From Hyalella azteca (Eukaryota > Arthropoda > Malacostraca > Amphipoda > Hyalellidae): a DNA stretch of 64,000 nucleotides. Under the pieces are notes generated by a model. It saw nothing but the letters and a program-made list of their open reading frames with translations, had not been told where the DNA came from and searched no databases. The stretch lies in assembly GCF_000764305.2 (NCBI RefSeq), contig NW_025941543.1, positions 58,193-122,192 on the forward strand, written 5' to 3'. Positions 32,101 to 45,332 of this stretch are shown one piece after another; position 1 is the first letter of the stretch, and each line of letters starts with the position of its first letter. The position numbers and the translations under genes are program-made.

Positions 32101-32480
32101 AGCGTGTATTTGTCACTCAACAACTGAACACTACAACAAAAACGCTCAAAACGAATGCAAATTATATCTATAACTAAAGTATTCTCACATCTTCGGTCAT
32201 TATTCAGGCTTCGGTCCTGCTATAGGCAGGACCGAACTGTCCATGTTAAAGGATAGTAAACTCAACTGGAGTACGAACCCTAGACGAACGCGTTAACGTT
32301 CTACTCCGTTAGCACTCTATCCCTATATAAACTGTAAGCCGATATATTCTCACTAGGTATAAGTATCTAATCTGTACTTAATTCGTGCCTCATTCATCCT
32401 CATTTGTTCACGGTACCCAAACCTATCTTAGGTAGCTTATAACTATTTAGATACGCCTAAAACGCGTGCATATAAAAGAA
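32101..32480. other. Unassigned stretch with tRNA-like remnant
   Basis: On the minus strand, about 32325-32240 contains GTTAACGCGTTCGTCTAGG then GGTTCGTACTCC, resembling a tRNA-type box B region. GGATAG/CTATCC could pair as an acceptor stem, but the T stem does not pair well. It is probably a decayed tRNA-derived SINE, not a working tRNA gene. Confidence 0.4.
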
Positions 32481-35250
32481 CGGCGTACACACCGACATCA
32501 CGAGGTTAATTTGGTCGAGATCTTTATTTGATAACAATTTCTTTGTTATTAAATTTTTTACTGCGATGATGAAGTTTTATTTCATTTAAATTTAATGGAC
32601 GAAAGTAAATTTGTTTTACGTGACAACTACTGAAGAAAAAATAAAACTGGAAATAATTTTCATGCCTTAAATAAAGTTAAAATCAAAATGGTAATTCCAA
32701 TCGCTCTCTAGGAATTGACAAGGAACAAGTTAAAAAATATTATTACATTTTATAATTTCAAATGAATGCAAGTTGATTCATCGTATGATGACTTACAAAG
32801 ACCGTAGCAGGACTGTGACGTGACGATAAGACGAACCTCAAAGGAGCCTTCATCGAAATGATGCCCAAAGAGCGGGCGCGTCATCAGTGATAAGCAATAG
32901 TCGACTTCAAGTCTTCGAGCCCTCCGATGCAGTGCGACTGTTTGCACGATGAAAACTTCGAACGTTTTTTTTAAACATTCTCTGGCATTTCAATTGTCTC
33001 AGACTGAACGAAACTGCACCTCGTGAAATGGAATGTTTTGTGGCGGCTGAGTGCTAATGACTTCTATAGCGACAATTGAAGATATCAGCCCCTTACATAG
33101 TATGGCGATACGTTTGTTGTGGTATTCAATGAATACGGATATGAATGTAATCCAAAATAGAGAATTCAGCATGCATATAAATCGAAAATGGTAAAATAGC
33201 GTGTGTCATTTCGATCAAGTGCCGGCAACCTGTACGGCCGGGCCTTGCTGAACCGTGTTTCACATTTAATGTAAGAGTTTGGACTCATATAGCGAGAGGA
33301 GCATATTCACAACAATATGAAATCGGCAGCTCTTCAAGAACTTTATTAGCTATCAACTCTTAACTACTGAACACTTTTCTGAGTTCATGCGTACCTGCAG
33401 ATAATTGCATGTATCTCAGACTGAACCATTCTCACCACCGCCGTCACAAATATCGCGTAGCTCAGTTCAATATCATGAATGCATGGACAATATAACAAAT
33501 TCATTCAATGACGAATGAACAGATTATTAAATGTATTTAGACACTATCCAATCTGAAATGGCAGTACAAATTCAAATTATCTGTGATAAGCAAATTCCTA
33601 CACCAGGTCTTCGGATTCAATGAATGCGGTGAGATTTGAGTGTAGAAATGTATATAAGTTATTTGCGAAATGACAGTTCGAAAGTTGTCTACCCTTTTTT
33701 TAACGTCAATAGTTTTTTAATTTTTTACCGTTCTCATATCTCACTGCATACGGTGGCTTCGAATACCATATGTAGGCGATTGCATATTACTGATAACTCT
33801 TTGACTTTTTCCATTACCGTTTCCCAGTGGGTAGTTGCTACATACGACTACAATTTATTTTCATATAAATAAATAATATAATTTAAATCACAAAATACGT
33901 GATTCATCTGTACAATGTTCAAGTCTGCGAGAATGAGAATAGTTCAGTCTGGGATGCAAGTACCTGGGGAGACGCTTCATCAGAACGAAGTGTTCAGTAG
34001 GTATATGGGTCGGTGACTTATACAACCTTATTGTATATGAATAAATAAAGTTTGAAAAGTAAATTTTTTTTAATCTCTCTCCGTCAATAGGCGGTGAGGT
34101 TAAGAAGTGGAAATAAATGACATGAAGTAGAGAAAGGGTCATCCTCTATGTGCGTCACGAGGCACGACTTTTATCAAATAATTCTCATGGATTCGAATCA
34201 AATATTTCGAGGTGGCAATTGCCGCTTAATGAGGCGCCTCTGTACTATAACGGCGCGCTCTTCGAAATAGACATAATTGAAAAATGTTAATAATTACAAG
34301 GGTTCGATTGTAAAAACAATCCCCACACTCTCCTGGGCCCGGAAGTTTTCTGGTGAGAGCCCCGAATAAATTAATTTCCTCCTTGAATGTAACTCATTCA
34401 TGAGGGTCGCGATTCATCGGCCTAAACCAAGGGCGCCTTGATTTCTACTCATGGATGAATAAATTTGGTGAGCTTGAGGCGTCCACGAGATTCATTCTTA
34501 TACAAACTCTGCAGAGTTATAATAAATTTGCTTTGATTCGGAAGTAAAGTGATAAAATACGGACAGATTACGCGAGAGTTTTTATATTGTCAGATGTTAC
34601 TGAATTATTTTACTAGGAATACATCTTCTATCTCGGTATCAAGTGTTGGTGATGCATACAATAATGAAGTTACTTACGACTCCTGAAATGAATGAATGAA
34701 GACTCCAAGTAATCAGATAAAAAACACGGAGAAATAAGGGAAATTATATGGGATTCATACTTAAATCTACCAAATTGATCGATTGATAACAGATTGCTTA
34801 AAGGGGTACTCAACAACTTCTTAAGGGTCTAACGATTTATACTCCAACAGTTATGTTAGCGATACAAAATTCGTTCCCTTTTGGGCAATAGTTTCATGTT
34901 ATTATAATACGAAATATTCCAGTGCGTTTCGCGTATTCGAAGGCTGCAAGTGCGCTACTGTTCAAACTGATAATAAATTATCCGTTACTATTTCGATGGA
35001 GATGTTTGGTAACATTTTCGAAAAAATCATTACCTTGGAACCATCTACGAAGAAAAATATGTTTGAACTTTATGCATCATTAATATATAAACTGTCATTA
35101 ATATTATAACTTTCACATTTGCTGCGATGAAACGACCATGAGAAGGAAAAATACTTTAGTTGTTGATAAAATTTTATTTCGTTTCGATTAATTTGATTTT
35201 TGTTTTGATTAGTCGTGAATGTATTACAGAACTTTCGGATTTATCCTAGC
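32481..35250 (+). repeat. Family R1 repeat, copy 2
   Basis: Uninterrupted by the ~970 bp block and the candidate solo LTR that lie in copy 1, so it gives the empty-site reference for both. A cores lie at about 33360-33440 (minus) and 33932-34003 (plus). Short ORFs at 33636 and 33888 are chance. Confidence 0.75.
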
Positions 35251-35700
35251 AGCGAAAAATTCTTCGTCGTTATACCAAAGAGTTGCTAGTTGATTATTAT
35301 TATTTACGAAACTCGTTCATATATTTAGATCTTTTATCACAAGTTTGTAGTATTTCGATCTAGATATTGCTTCTTACCACTTGCAGCAGCACCTTAACTT
35401 ACGGTAACGTAATATTACTAAGTCGATATTCGCCATCAACCTCATTAACATAACCATATGTTTAGCCCGTGGCAAACTACTGCCCATGATGCAAGTTTTA
35501 GTAGCATGGCACATTTTCTGCTATGTCATTTATTATAAACTTATCAGAAGAAACTGCACGTGAACGCACAACATCGATTTTATAGATATTACTTCTTCTT
35601 CTTCGAATGTTCAAATATCACGCGTATCTATTTAGAAAATTAATAATATAATTAGTATGAGGCAATAGCGGACCAAAAATAGACTACATACTGTAGATTA
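35251..35700 (+). repeat. Start of an A-B unit cut by adapter sequence
   Basis: Matches 4831-5275 and 41830-42210, then stops abruptly at the adapter at 35701. In sister copies the next words are GGAGACATCAAGCAGGCGA, which are absent here. Confidence 0.7.
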
Positions 35701-35737
35701 TGTCTCTTATACACATCTAGATGTGTATAAGAGACAG
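35701..35737. other. Tn5/Nextera mosaic-end junction (artefact)
   Basis: The 19-base mosaic end AGATGTGTATAAGAGACAG (35719-35737) is preceded by its reverse complement (35701-35718, first base altered or lost). Back-to-back mosaic ends are the circularisation junction of mate-pair libraries, not biology. Confidence 0.97.
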
Positions 35738-35851
35738 GTACTAACTACAATGGAGGTATCATGAGGCTTGAAGAATTGTAACATGATTTCAAAACCTGTT
35801 CTGTGGAAAAATATTAATAGAGGATTCAAATTTACGGTGCGTGAAGGAAAT
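35738..35851. other. Chimeric fragment duplicating 36578-36691
   Basis: Practically identical to 36578-36691, differing at about two bases in one word, and bounded by adapter on the left and an N on the right. It is best read as the mate of a circularised library molecule wrongly kept in the assembly. Confidence 0.85.
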
Positions 35852-35852
35852 N

Positions 35853-36330
35853 ATAGCAGGGCCGGCGTCGAAGATTAGGCCACGTCCGGCGTGTCGCCGA
35901 TACCTGATATGTTCGGACGCAACGTCGCTCACTTATAGTACCCATAATACGATTACTTTTGTCTAAATATTTATGAGCCCTCAGCGCTGAAAAGCGTCTC
36001 GGGGAAGAAAAAAAGAACGATAAAACTGTACTAAAGTCTTGAATTAGGTTCAAGTCCGTTAGTAAGATCGATGGGGAATATCGACTCAACAATATTGCAA
36101 TATCGCGATTATTGCAATATTGTTGTAGCCTCATCTTTAGGGCCAACCCCCCACCATACATCTCATGATGATGGCGCGCATAATGGATGTTTAGTTTTTT
36201 TGAAGAGGTTTATACCTGCACTTAGTTTGCATAACTAATGGCGTGCTGCGGCTAGCAGTACATTAGTAATGGACATCGCCTCATTTCTTCCATCCTTTTG
36301 ATAAGTACTAGGTCCTAGATTCTTGATGTA
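35853..36330. repeat. Fragment of J block, then unassigned sequence
   Basis: 35853-36120 matches the J block and following bases at 16870-17125 and 43367-43620, starting right after an N. 36130-36330 is not recognised. The 109-codon minus-strand ORF spans the N and the chimeric fragment and is not real. Confidence 0.6.
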
Positions 36331-37270
36331 AGTGAATTATCAAGTCAACCTCGTCACTAAAAAAAGGCAAATAAAGGTCGGAACCACAAGGTAACAGAAG
36401 GCATCCCCATGAAATTGCTATTACACATACATTGTTTTCCGTTACATTCGAAGTTACAACCGAAGCTACGAACGCATAGCTTCGGATGATGTTCGTGACG
36501 TGTTTTCTGGAGACCTCAAAACTGGTCCATCGAGAAGACCTATCCAAACTGACTGTATAATGTAATTCTTGCTTCATGGTACTAACTACAATGGAGGTAT
36601 CATGAGGCTTGAAGAATGGTGACATGATTTCAAAACCTGTTCTGTGGAAAAATATTAATAGAGGATTCAAATTTACGGTGCGTGAAGGAAATTCCCATTG
36701 ATTCTGTTCACTTTAATGAGCAAATGATGGTAAAATTTGCAGCACTTGTGGAGGCGCCCGTATGACATGATTAATTTTAATGACTGCGATGCCTAAATCA
36801 ATTCCTAAGCCATTGCTGGGGAGTGCTTAGTAATCCGAAAATACATATCTATGAACTTTTGATCATGATTGCTTTTATCCCGCTTGTCGGTACGCTACTG
36901 TGCGCTCAACCGTCTGAAATGAAGCAACATCGTTTCATTATTCCTCAACGAGTGAACAATTTATCGTGTAGCGACCTTGTAAATATATATCGTTTGTTAC
37001 CCCCGCGAATCATCATCTACAAACATTAATAGATAACCAGATAACCATCCGTTTATTTTTAATGCTGACACCCATCAACTTTAAGATATTATTTATGCCC
37101 ATTCTAATTCAATTATTATCATTACCGATAATAAAATGTAATATGAATGTCGTTGAAAATTAGTTATTAATGTAGTTTTAGTTTCTACACAGACTATTCT
37201 TTGAGATGAAATCGAGTAACTGGACTTGAAAATATACATTTTCATAACTATTGTTATTCATGTGAGGTGG
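36331..37270 (-). repeat. Family D repeat
   Basis: Aligns with 18970-20060 and 23990-25070. The hairpin at about 36459-36484 has the same C-A mismatch as at 31297. The 120-codon minus ORF is frame-shifted relative to related ORFs. Confidence 0.65.
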
Positions 37271-38000
37271 TGCGCAAACCTCATTACGTAATAGCGCGGA
37301 GTAGTTGTAGTTTATAGACATATGCCAGAAAATATTGTATTGCAGTGGCGCTGCATGGTGACCGAGTATAGTTGCTTTTAGAAGGCGTCCGGTATGAAGT
37401 GGCGCCCGCTTAGCCCCGTTATATAAAAAAGGATTTGCTAGTCTACCCTATCAAAAGCATATAACTGCAAGAGCTTTTAACGTTTCTTACTCCCTGCAGT
37501 CAACTGATCTGTAGGGATTAATAACTTCACATTTTTTATTTTATTTTTCTCGCTCATAACAAGTTTGAGTTCAGTAACATATCCATAACTACTGAACATT
37601 GCAAAATAATCTCTCCTGACGAATGCGAATTTTATCTATAACTAACGTATTCTCCCACCTGATGCATGTTGTCACGGGAGAGCTGCCACACATATGAGCT
37701 ATCATCGTCTAACTCAGACTAGATAGTGGAAAATACCAATAACTTCCACAAAACTGGCCTTACTAAGTATTTGTATTTTTATTAATCTTAAATTGCAGTC
37801 TAATTAATTTGTATTTGCTGGAACAGTGGCTTCAAGCAGTCGCGGCACTGGGATGACTTGCGTTGTTTCTAGCGCGGCTGTGACTTCCTAGCTCCGTGGC
37901 TGACATTAGCTGGGCATGTTTATAGAAAGCGTTTGCTACAAGGCTTGTTTACGAGTTAAAACTGTGGCCGACGGCTGTTACGTTTGCTTGAGCAGCCTCC
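37271..38000 (+). repeat. Eroded family L then family G
   Basis: 37330-37520 resembles L; 37560-38000 is G, including an intact empty site GCAGTCGCGGCACTGGGATG near 37838 where the 4.2 kb element is inserted in another copy. Confidence 0.6.
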
Positions 38001-39790
38001 GTGGGATGTGGAAATAGTTTAGTTTAGGATAAAGTTGCTCGTCACGATATCGAACCTGTCAGTAATTATCAGTTATTCTTTTCATCTAGTTAGTTAAATC
38101 TACTGAATACGTGGGTAAATTCTGATTAATCAATGCATATTTACACGCTGCATGACTCCTCTGCTTCTTGTTATTGGCACAGAAAAAGTCGCTGATTCTG
38201 CAGTCCATGATCAGTAATTTGTAAATTTCATCTGGCATTGAAAGCATTCGACTATAATAAAGTAGGCATCGCTAGTGCTATCTCCCATTAATAAATTATG
38301 TCACGAGGCGCCGTATCCAAGAAGCCGCTGATATTCTTATCTTCCCGTCATGAAGAAGCACAAACCGAAATAGGATATTTGTTCCGCTAATGATTATTAT
38401 TTAAGTTCTGGACTAATGTTTTATTTCTCGAGGGTTTTGATTGTTCAAATATCAGTAACAGAAATAATCATCAACTATATATTGATTATTAAATTATATC
38501 ATATTCCCATGCTCTAACACCGGGACAGAAATATATTCAACTTTCATGTGTATTTTAGGAAATTCAACCCAGGAAATTTAACCAGAGAGGTAATCGATTA
38601 TTTTACACCCAAGTTTTCTCTTTTCATAAAAAGTCAAACCCTCATCGCATGTCATCATTTATTTTTATTGCTCACTTAAACATACGGATGTTATTCATGT
38701 TACTGAATAATAATATGAAAGTCTTTCATGACTTTTTTGTACTGAAGAAAACATATTGGTTACATGCATTGTTGCACTAAAAATTTTACTACATCGGGTG
38801 GGCTGGAAGGAGACATCAAGCAACCAATATCTATTTTCAATAATAACTAGATATTTTTTTTAATCCAGAGTAAGTTAGCATTAAATACATTGACAAACTC
38901 TCTACCTTTTATTATGTTCTCGTAGTCATGGTACTGAACAGATATGCGTAATATAGTGTTTGTTGCGGGCTGGGAAAGGGGTGAGAATAGTTTAGTCTGG
39001 GATACAATTTCTTGTAAGAGCTCCTCGCTTGCCAAAGTATTCAGTAATTCTGCATATGATGCAACGCTGATTACATAGACCGTCTGCATCCAGCCTTTCA
39101 AACCGTAATATTTTTGAAACCTAGCGCTGCGACGCGTCTTAGGTTATATACTTTGGCGGAAGTAGAAAATTAAACCTTGTGTCTTCGGGGTGTAGGATTA
39201 TGTTATATTCAGAAATACCGTTTTTTGTCCTACACTTCGAACTAGAGTACAAAAAATGGCTTTCAGGTTCGTTCTTGGATTTTTGGCAATATTTCTTTTC
39301 AAAGATTTTCACTGCGGTGCAACAGGTTTGTTTAGCTGGATTTTGTGCTCTAAATAGCATAGAGTTATAATCAGCATCGCAGCGACATCGTTAATAACGC
39401 TTGTAGGCTTGTAGTAATGAAGCCTTGTCTTAGAGGGATAGTGAAGCCTAACCCATATGAATGCCTGCCTACGTGGTTCGGGATCTCACAATATCTGGCG
39501 ACGAAACTGGAATTGATTTACAAGGCAAAGTTTGGGCATCGCTGCTGCCCTATACCGACAACAGCAGCTTGATGAGGCGCCTTTGTCCGACAGCCGCGGA
39601 CATTTCAATCGCTCGGTCATGAAGGATCTCATTCGCTGTTCAAATATTTGTTGAAACGAAGCATATTTCTCTTTGCTAAAATCATTGAATAACTCGGCCA
39701 AACTAACCTCGTGAGGTCGAATGTTTATGCCGGCGATTGTGATCCACTGGCGACTCAGCCAATTATATCATAGCGATAACTTGGTGAATG
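38001..39790 (+). repeat. Two successive A-B type units, second copy
   Basis: Parallel to 8960-10440. It has a divergent B block at 38275-38370, an A core at 38978-39058 and a full B core at 39534-39601. Here the A to B distance is ~476 bp because of extra sequence at 39120-39420, which includes the 63- and 73-codon overlapping ORFs (no recognised family). Confidence 0.7.
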
Positions 39791-40640
39791 ATATTCCTTA
39801 TGGGAATGCATATCAGTGCTTTGATATTCTTTAAATTTTTCTTATACAAACTAATCGTGCCTAAATAATTCTTGAACCACATTCAACAATTGTTATTGAA
39901 CGGAGGAAGCTTTAGTGTATTTCAAATGTTATATTATCGCAGAACAATATATTATATAACATGACAGATGCGTCTCATGAGGGAAGTAAGTTTCTGATTT
40001 ATATATTTTAATATTTCCATTGGCATTCAATTTTTGGAAAGAAACTTTTCTACACAAAGAAAATTAAACTTTTTGGTGGACTCATACATTTTTCTCGTGT
40101 TTCCCTACAGAATCGCTCCTAACAAACGCATCGTCGCGCACGTGGCAACGAGCCTCGGGGATGCCAACGAGTGATTTAGTAACATATTTCTCACACCATA
40201 TTTGTTTCTAGGGTTACGAAAACCATTACTGGAAAATTGCAAGCAAAGCGGTCAATGATTCATAAAAGAATAGAGAGTTTTTCATACATTAAGGTCAATA
40301 GTAGCTCGTTTTTGCCGAGTAGTTTAAGATGATGAAGAGTGGAACATCGAGTTGGGGGTTCGAAACTTGCATGTGCTCGTGAAAGTTTAGGGCGAAATCG
40401 ATAAGGTGGCGGGTTGTTAAGAATCGTATAAAAGTCAATATGGTCTAATAAAAGCTGACACCGCAGAATTAAATCATGTTTTACCTAATCCTGCAAGACG
40501 AATTCGAGGCATAAAGTTATACTCATGGCGCGGTCCACGAACGCCGAGGTTACGTACCCGCCTTCGTCTTCTAAATTCATTGAACGATGCACTCAAAGAA
40601 ATAAGTGAGATTAAATATTACCATAGCGATGCTTGCATTG
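39791..40640 (+). repeat. Family K repeat, second copy
   Basis: Parallel to 10441-11265, with the tRNA-like head at 40303-40372. It switches to family R1 sequence near 40665. Confidence 0.7.
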
Positions 40641-41750
40641 CGTCTGCGCTGTACTACACAATAACAAGCAGTGGCGCTCTTCAATACAGATATAATTGAG
40701 AAATGCCGGTAATAATTACAAGGGATCGATTGTAACAACAATCCCCACACTCTCCTGGGCCCGGAAGTTTTCTGGTGAGAGCTCCGAATAAATTAATTTC
40801 CTCCTTGAATGCAACTCATTCATGAGGGTCGCGATTCATTGGCCTAAACCAAGGGCGCCTTGATTTCTACTCATGGATGAATAAATTTGATGAGCTTGAG
40901 GCGTCCACGAGATTTATTCCTACTTAGACTCAGGGGAGTAATAATAAATTGTGTTTGATTCGGAACTAAAGTTTGGAAATATGAACAGATTATGCCAGAG
41001 TTTTTGTATTGACAGATGTTAATGAATTACTATACCGGGAATACATCTTCTTTCTCGGAATCAAGTGTTGGTGATGCATACAATAATGAAGCTAACGAGA
41101 AAAATTATAAAACAAGTGACAGAAAATTAATTTAAATTAGATATCTCAGACGATTCTTGAAATGAATGAATGGAGAATCCAAGTAATCGGATAAAAAACA
41201 CTGGGAAATGACGGGAATTTTACGGGTTACATTCCTAAATCTACCTAATTGATCGTTTGATCACAAATTGCTTAAAGAGATACTCAGCAATTTCTTCAGG
41301 GTACATAAATTATACTCAAACATATATGTTAGCGATACAAAATTCGTTCCCCTTTGTGGGCAATAGTTTCATGTTATTATAATACAAAATATTCCAGTGC
41401 GTTTTGCGTATTCGAAGGCTGCAAGTGCGCTGCTGTTCAAACTGAAAATCACTTCTCCGCTACCATTTCGATGGAGATGTTTGGTAACATTTCGATAAAC
41501 TCATTGCCTTGTAACCATCCACGTGGAAAAATATATTCAGACTGTACGTATCATTAATATTATAACTGTCATCAATATAAAAACTGTCACGTTTGCTGCG
41601 ATGAAACGACCATGAAACGGAAAAATACTTCAGTTGTTGATAAAATTTCATTTAATTTCGATTAATTTGATTTTTGTATTCATTAGTTATGAATGTATTA
41701 CAAAACTTTCCGAGTTGTCCTTGCAGCGAAAAGACTAGCAAATATTGAGT
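40641..41750 (+). repeat. Family R1 repeat, copy 3 (partial)
   Basis: Matches 2776-4430 but lacks the candidate solo LTR. The empty site CTATACCGGGAATACATC is at about 41030-41047. Confidence 0.75.
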
Positions 41751-42840
41751 GTGTAAGATAGACCAGTTTTTAGGTCTCCAGGAAACACGTCACGAACATC
41801 ACAGGACTTTTTGGTTCCAAATCTTCGTCGTTATATCAAACAGTTGCTAGTTAATCATTACTTCCGCGAAACTCGCTCGTATATCGGAATCTTTATCTCA
41901 AGGTTGTAGTATTTCGATCATAAATTGCTTCTTACCACTTGCTCCAGCTCTTTGACTCACGGGAACGCAATATAACGACATGTTAGCCCGTGCCAAACTG
42001 CTGCCCATAAGGCAAGTTTTAGTCGCACATTTATCTCTTGACGTTTAATATGAAATACTTATGAGAAAATAATGTCCGTTTATGCACAGCATCGACTTTC
42101 TAGATATATTTTCTTCTTCTTAAAATATATAACTATCACGCGTATCTATTTCAAAGAGCTATAATATAATTAGTACAAACCAAAATCGGAAAAAACAGAC
42201 TACATATTGTAGATTCGAAGGAGACATCAAGCAGGCGATATATCTTTAACGATAACTCGCTTACTTTTTTATTACAATTGCAGAGTGTGTTTGCGCTAAA
42301 TACATGGACAAAATTGCAGCCTCTTGTTTTCTTGCGCGTAGTTATGATACTGAACTGTGCTGCTCAATTGCGTATGTTTTTTTTACAGTTGAGAGTGAGA
42401 ATAGTTGAGTTTGGGATACAATTGCCTGTCTATGCACGTCTTTAGACTGGAGTTTTCAGTAGTTATGCATAGGATGCATTCGTTTCCGATAGCGTTATAA
42501 ATATTTTCTTTGAAAAGGTTCAAAAATACTTATTTTGGAGCCCGAGAGGTGATAAATGATTAGGTGTATGTAAAATTATGATGTAGGTGTTTGCCCCCTA
42601 ATCCCGTAGACACGCTTCAGGCGCTCCCGATGACGGGTCGCAAAACTTGAATTGATATATCAGGCAAAGCTTGGGCACCGCTGCTGCCCTCGGCAACCGC
42701 CGCTTGATGAGGCACCTTTGTCCGACAGCCGAGGACACTTCAATCGCTCGGTCATGAAGAATCATTCGATGTTTACACATTAGTTTAACATCGAACAACA
42801 TTTGTTCCACATGTTTGTCTAAAAACCACCCAGTTTGTCT
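41751..42840 (+). repeat. A-B unit
   Basis: A core at 42396-42473, B core at 42673-42735. Its inverse counterpart at 52290-53340 is very similar. In this B core one stem base is changed (GAGGAC for CGGAC side), weakening the first hairpin. Confidence 0.75.
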
Positions 42841-44438
42841 CAATTCCACCCAGTTATTTCAACGCAAATTTAAAAAGTCTATAGTTATTCTCCTTCAATT
42901 CGGGCAAGAATATCTTTACTTTTAAATTCAATATTCTAGACTATAGTGGAAAGTGCTTCTTGTTGTTACAGTCCACGAAATAAAACTACACCTATATAAT
43001 AAACGAAGGCTTCAAGTAGACGATTGCTCATCATAACTCAATTGTTTTTTCTTGCGCTTCGGCGATGTTGTTTGCTGCCTGTCTATGAACTCATAAACTC
43101 AAACTGCAATGCACTGATGTATAAATTAACTGACTTGTTGGCTTGTGTGCCTATGTGAGATGTGAGAATAGTCATTTTCTAGTGTTCAGTAAATATGGAT
43201 ATGTGTTTTGCCAATTTTGACTTTCATGAAGAGATTATACAAAAATAGCGGTTATTCGGCACTGGTATCAGTGGTATGACGTTAGACTTGTAAAATCAAG
43301 TTATATTAGTAACGCATATGATCAAATTATTGTATACGAGCCTCTGTTTATCATAAGCATAGTATAGCAGGGCCGGCATCGAAGATTAGGCCACTTCCGG
43401 CGTGTCGCCGATACCTGGTATGTTCGGACGCAACGTCGCTCACTTATAGTACCCATAATACGATTACTTTTGTCTAAATATTTATGAGCCCTCAGCGCTG
43501 AAAAGCGTCTAGGGGAAGAAAAAATAACGATAAAACTGTACTAAAGTCTTGAATTAGGTTCAAGTCCATTAATAAGATCGATGGGGAATATCGACTCAAC
43601 AATATTGCAATATCACGAGATGTGCGCTGGAGCGGGTGCCATATAATTAATTTTCCGGATGAAATATTGAACAATTCCTATAAAATTTTGTTATGTTATT
43701 TGATTTGCTCTACAAAAATAATGATTAAATATCCCCTTATTTGATCACATACATTCAAATGTATTAACTCAATTGTGAAAAAAGGGCGCTACTTGATTCA
43801 ATTGTGAAAAAGGGCGCTACTTGATTTTGACATTATTATGAATTTTATTTCATAGGTATTATATATATTAAAAAACCCTTTGAAAATCACTGCGTAATTT
43901 CCGTGATTCGAATTCTTCTGTCATGGACTGTGGTGAAACATTTTTATGTTGTAATAGTTCATAAAATAATACTGCACCAACAAGGCATTTACTACATGCC
44001 AGAAGTGCTTGCTGACTTCGTCTGTAAGCAAACTTTCTGGGCTGCTTCGATGTACTTGCTGAGATGTGTGCTTGTAAAGTCTCCTTGGAAATATTTCCGC
44101 GTAGGAGACAATTAAAGTTGAGTTATTGAATATGACCGTGGTGTTCAGTTGACTTGTATATCATGCAATGTCCGTATGGCACATTTCCAATAAGTCGTTT
44201 GGACCCCTGTTTGGCTCCTAAAATTTTGAAGCAAGGTTTCATTATTGTATTTCAAGATTGGAAGACATCTGCCATCACTCAATATAAAACGGTTCTTGGC
44301 ATCCATGAAAAAAGTTGTGAACGTCGCACCCGACATGTGCGTATAGGACAACTTTATATTTGTATGATTTTCAATTTTGAAATGCAGGCTAATTAACTTG
44401 TATATGATGGAGCAGTGGCTTCAAGCCGTCGCGCAACT
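42841..44438 (+). repeat. Family H/J repeat and following G fragment
   Basis: Parallel to 16370-17870. The J block is at about 43333-43445. From ~44360 a G fragment runs to AAGCCGTCGCGCAACT at 44438, where the 4.2 kb element starts. Confidence 0.7.
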
Positions 44439-44992
44439 AAAGCCAACGGATTCAAGGGAATCTATGCACTTCGCGGATGCACCTCGGGGACCAAATATTA
44501 CCTTCTGAAAAGGACCTTAGTTTGGTTGAAAGCGAAAAATTTCCACTTTTTTCGTGGCAAAAAAAAAAATTTCCTAGCACATACGGTGACTCAGGAAGTA
44601 GAATGCAAAGTTCAAGGCCCTCGAATTTCATGGCCTGAAGGTAAAAAAATGACCCTTTCGTGCGAACTGGAGCCATTTATATCGCAATTGAGTTGCAAAA
44701 ATTATGGCAGACGCAGCTTTGCGAGGCCTTGATTTTGGCTTATAAAAAAGCGGAAAAAATTTTCTCCCTAAAATTTTCAAAATGGCCCTGGTTGTCTGCA
44801 ATTCATACAAGCAATGCAAAATGCTAAATGATTTGATTGATGGTGTGACTTAGGCCAATAAGCTTTAATTAATTGGATTTTTCTTGCATTGAAAAGTTTA
44901 AAAAAAATCCCTTCTGGGCACAATTACAGGAAGGTTTCAAAACCTACCGGTGTCAATTCCCTTCACGAATTGGACATAAAAAGCGTTCAAAT

Positions 44993-45015
44993 GGAACCTT
45001 TCGGAGAAAGGTTCC
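44993..45015. repeat. Perfect 10-bp hairpin with GGA loop
   Basis: GGAACCTTTC, loop GGA, then the exact complement. The same hairpin is in copy 1 at 21424-21446. The AACCTTTC/GAAAGGTT stem belongs to the palindrome family seen further right in the element. Confidence 0.85.
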
Positions 45016-45332
45016 TTCTGGGACACGGAATGCAGCGCAAAATCAAATGACGCAAAATCAACAGCAAAGTTGCTGTTGAGCATGGAATACCCCTCCAAAG
45101 ACCGATTGCACAGCTTCTAAGCAGCTGAAGGGATCAACATACTGATGCTCATATCAGTATGGCTAATGTGCACGCCATTAACTCTCAACCACCTTTGCAG
45201 TTAGTGTTCTGCATAGGTGGTGGAGTTTGAATATATTTTATTGATTAAGGCATATGTTAATGTGAGATTATGCTTATGTTTCACGAGAATCCCCTATGTT
45301 CTCGTTTCAGAGTTTGCAGAAACAAAGCAAAG

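Noticed and set aside
32235..32325. Functional tRNA gene
   Set aside because: Box B-like sequence and a possible acceptor stem exist, but the T stem does not pair and the anticodon arm loop is the wrong size; better read as a SINE relic.
35701..35737. Terminal inverted repeat of a bacterial-type transposon
   Set aside because: It is the engineered Tn5 mosaic end in back-to-back form, a library adapter, with no IS50 or transposase around it.
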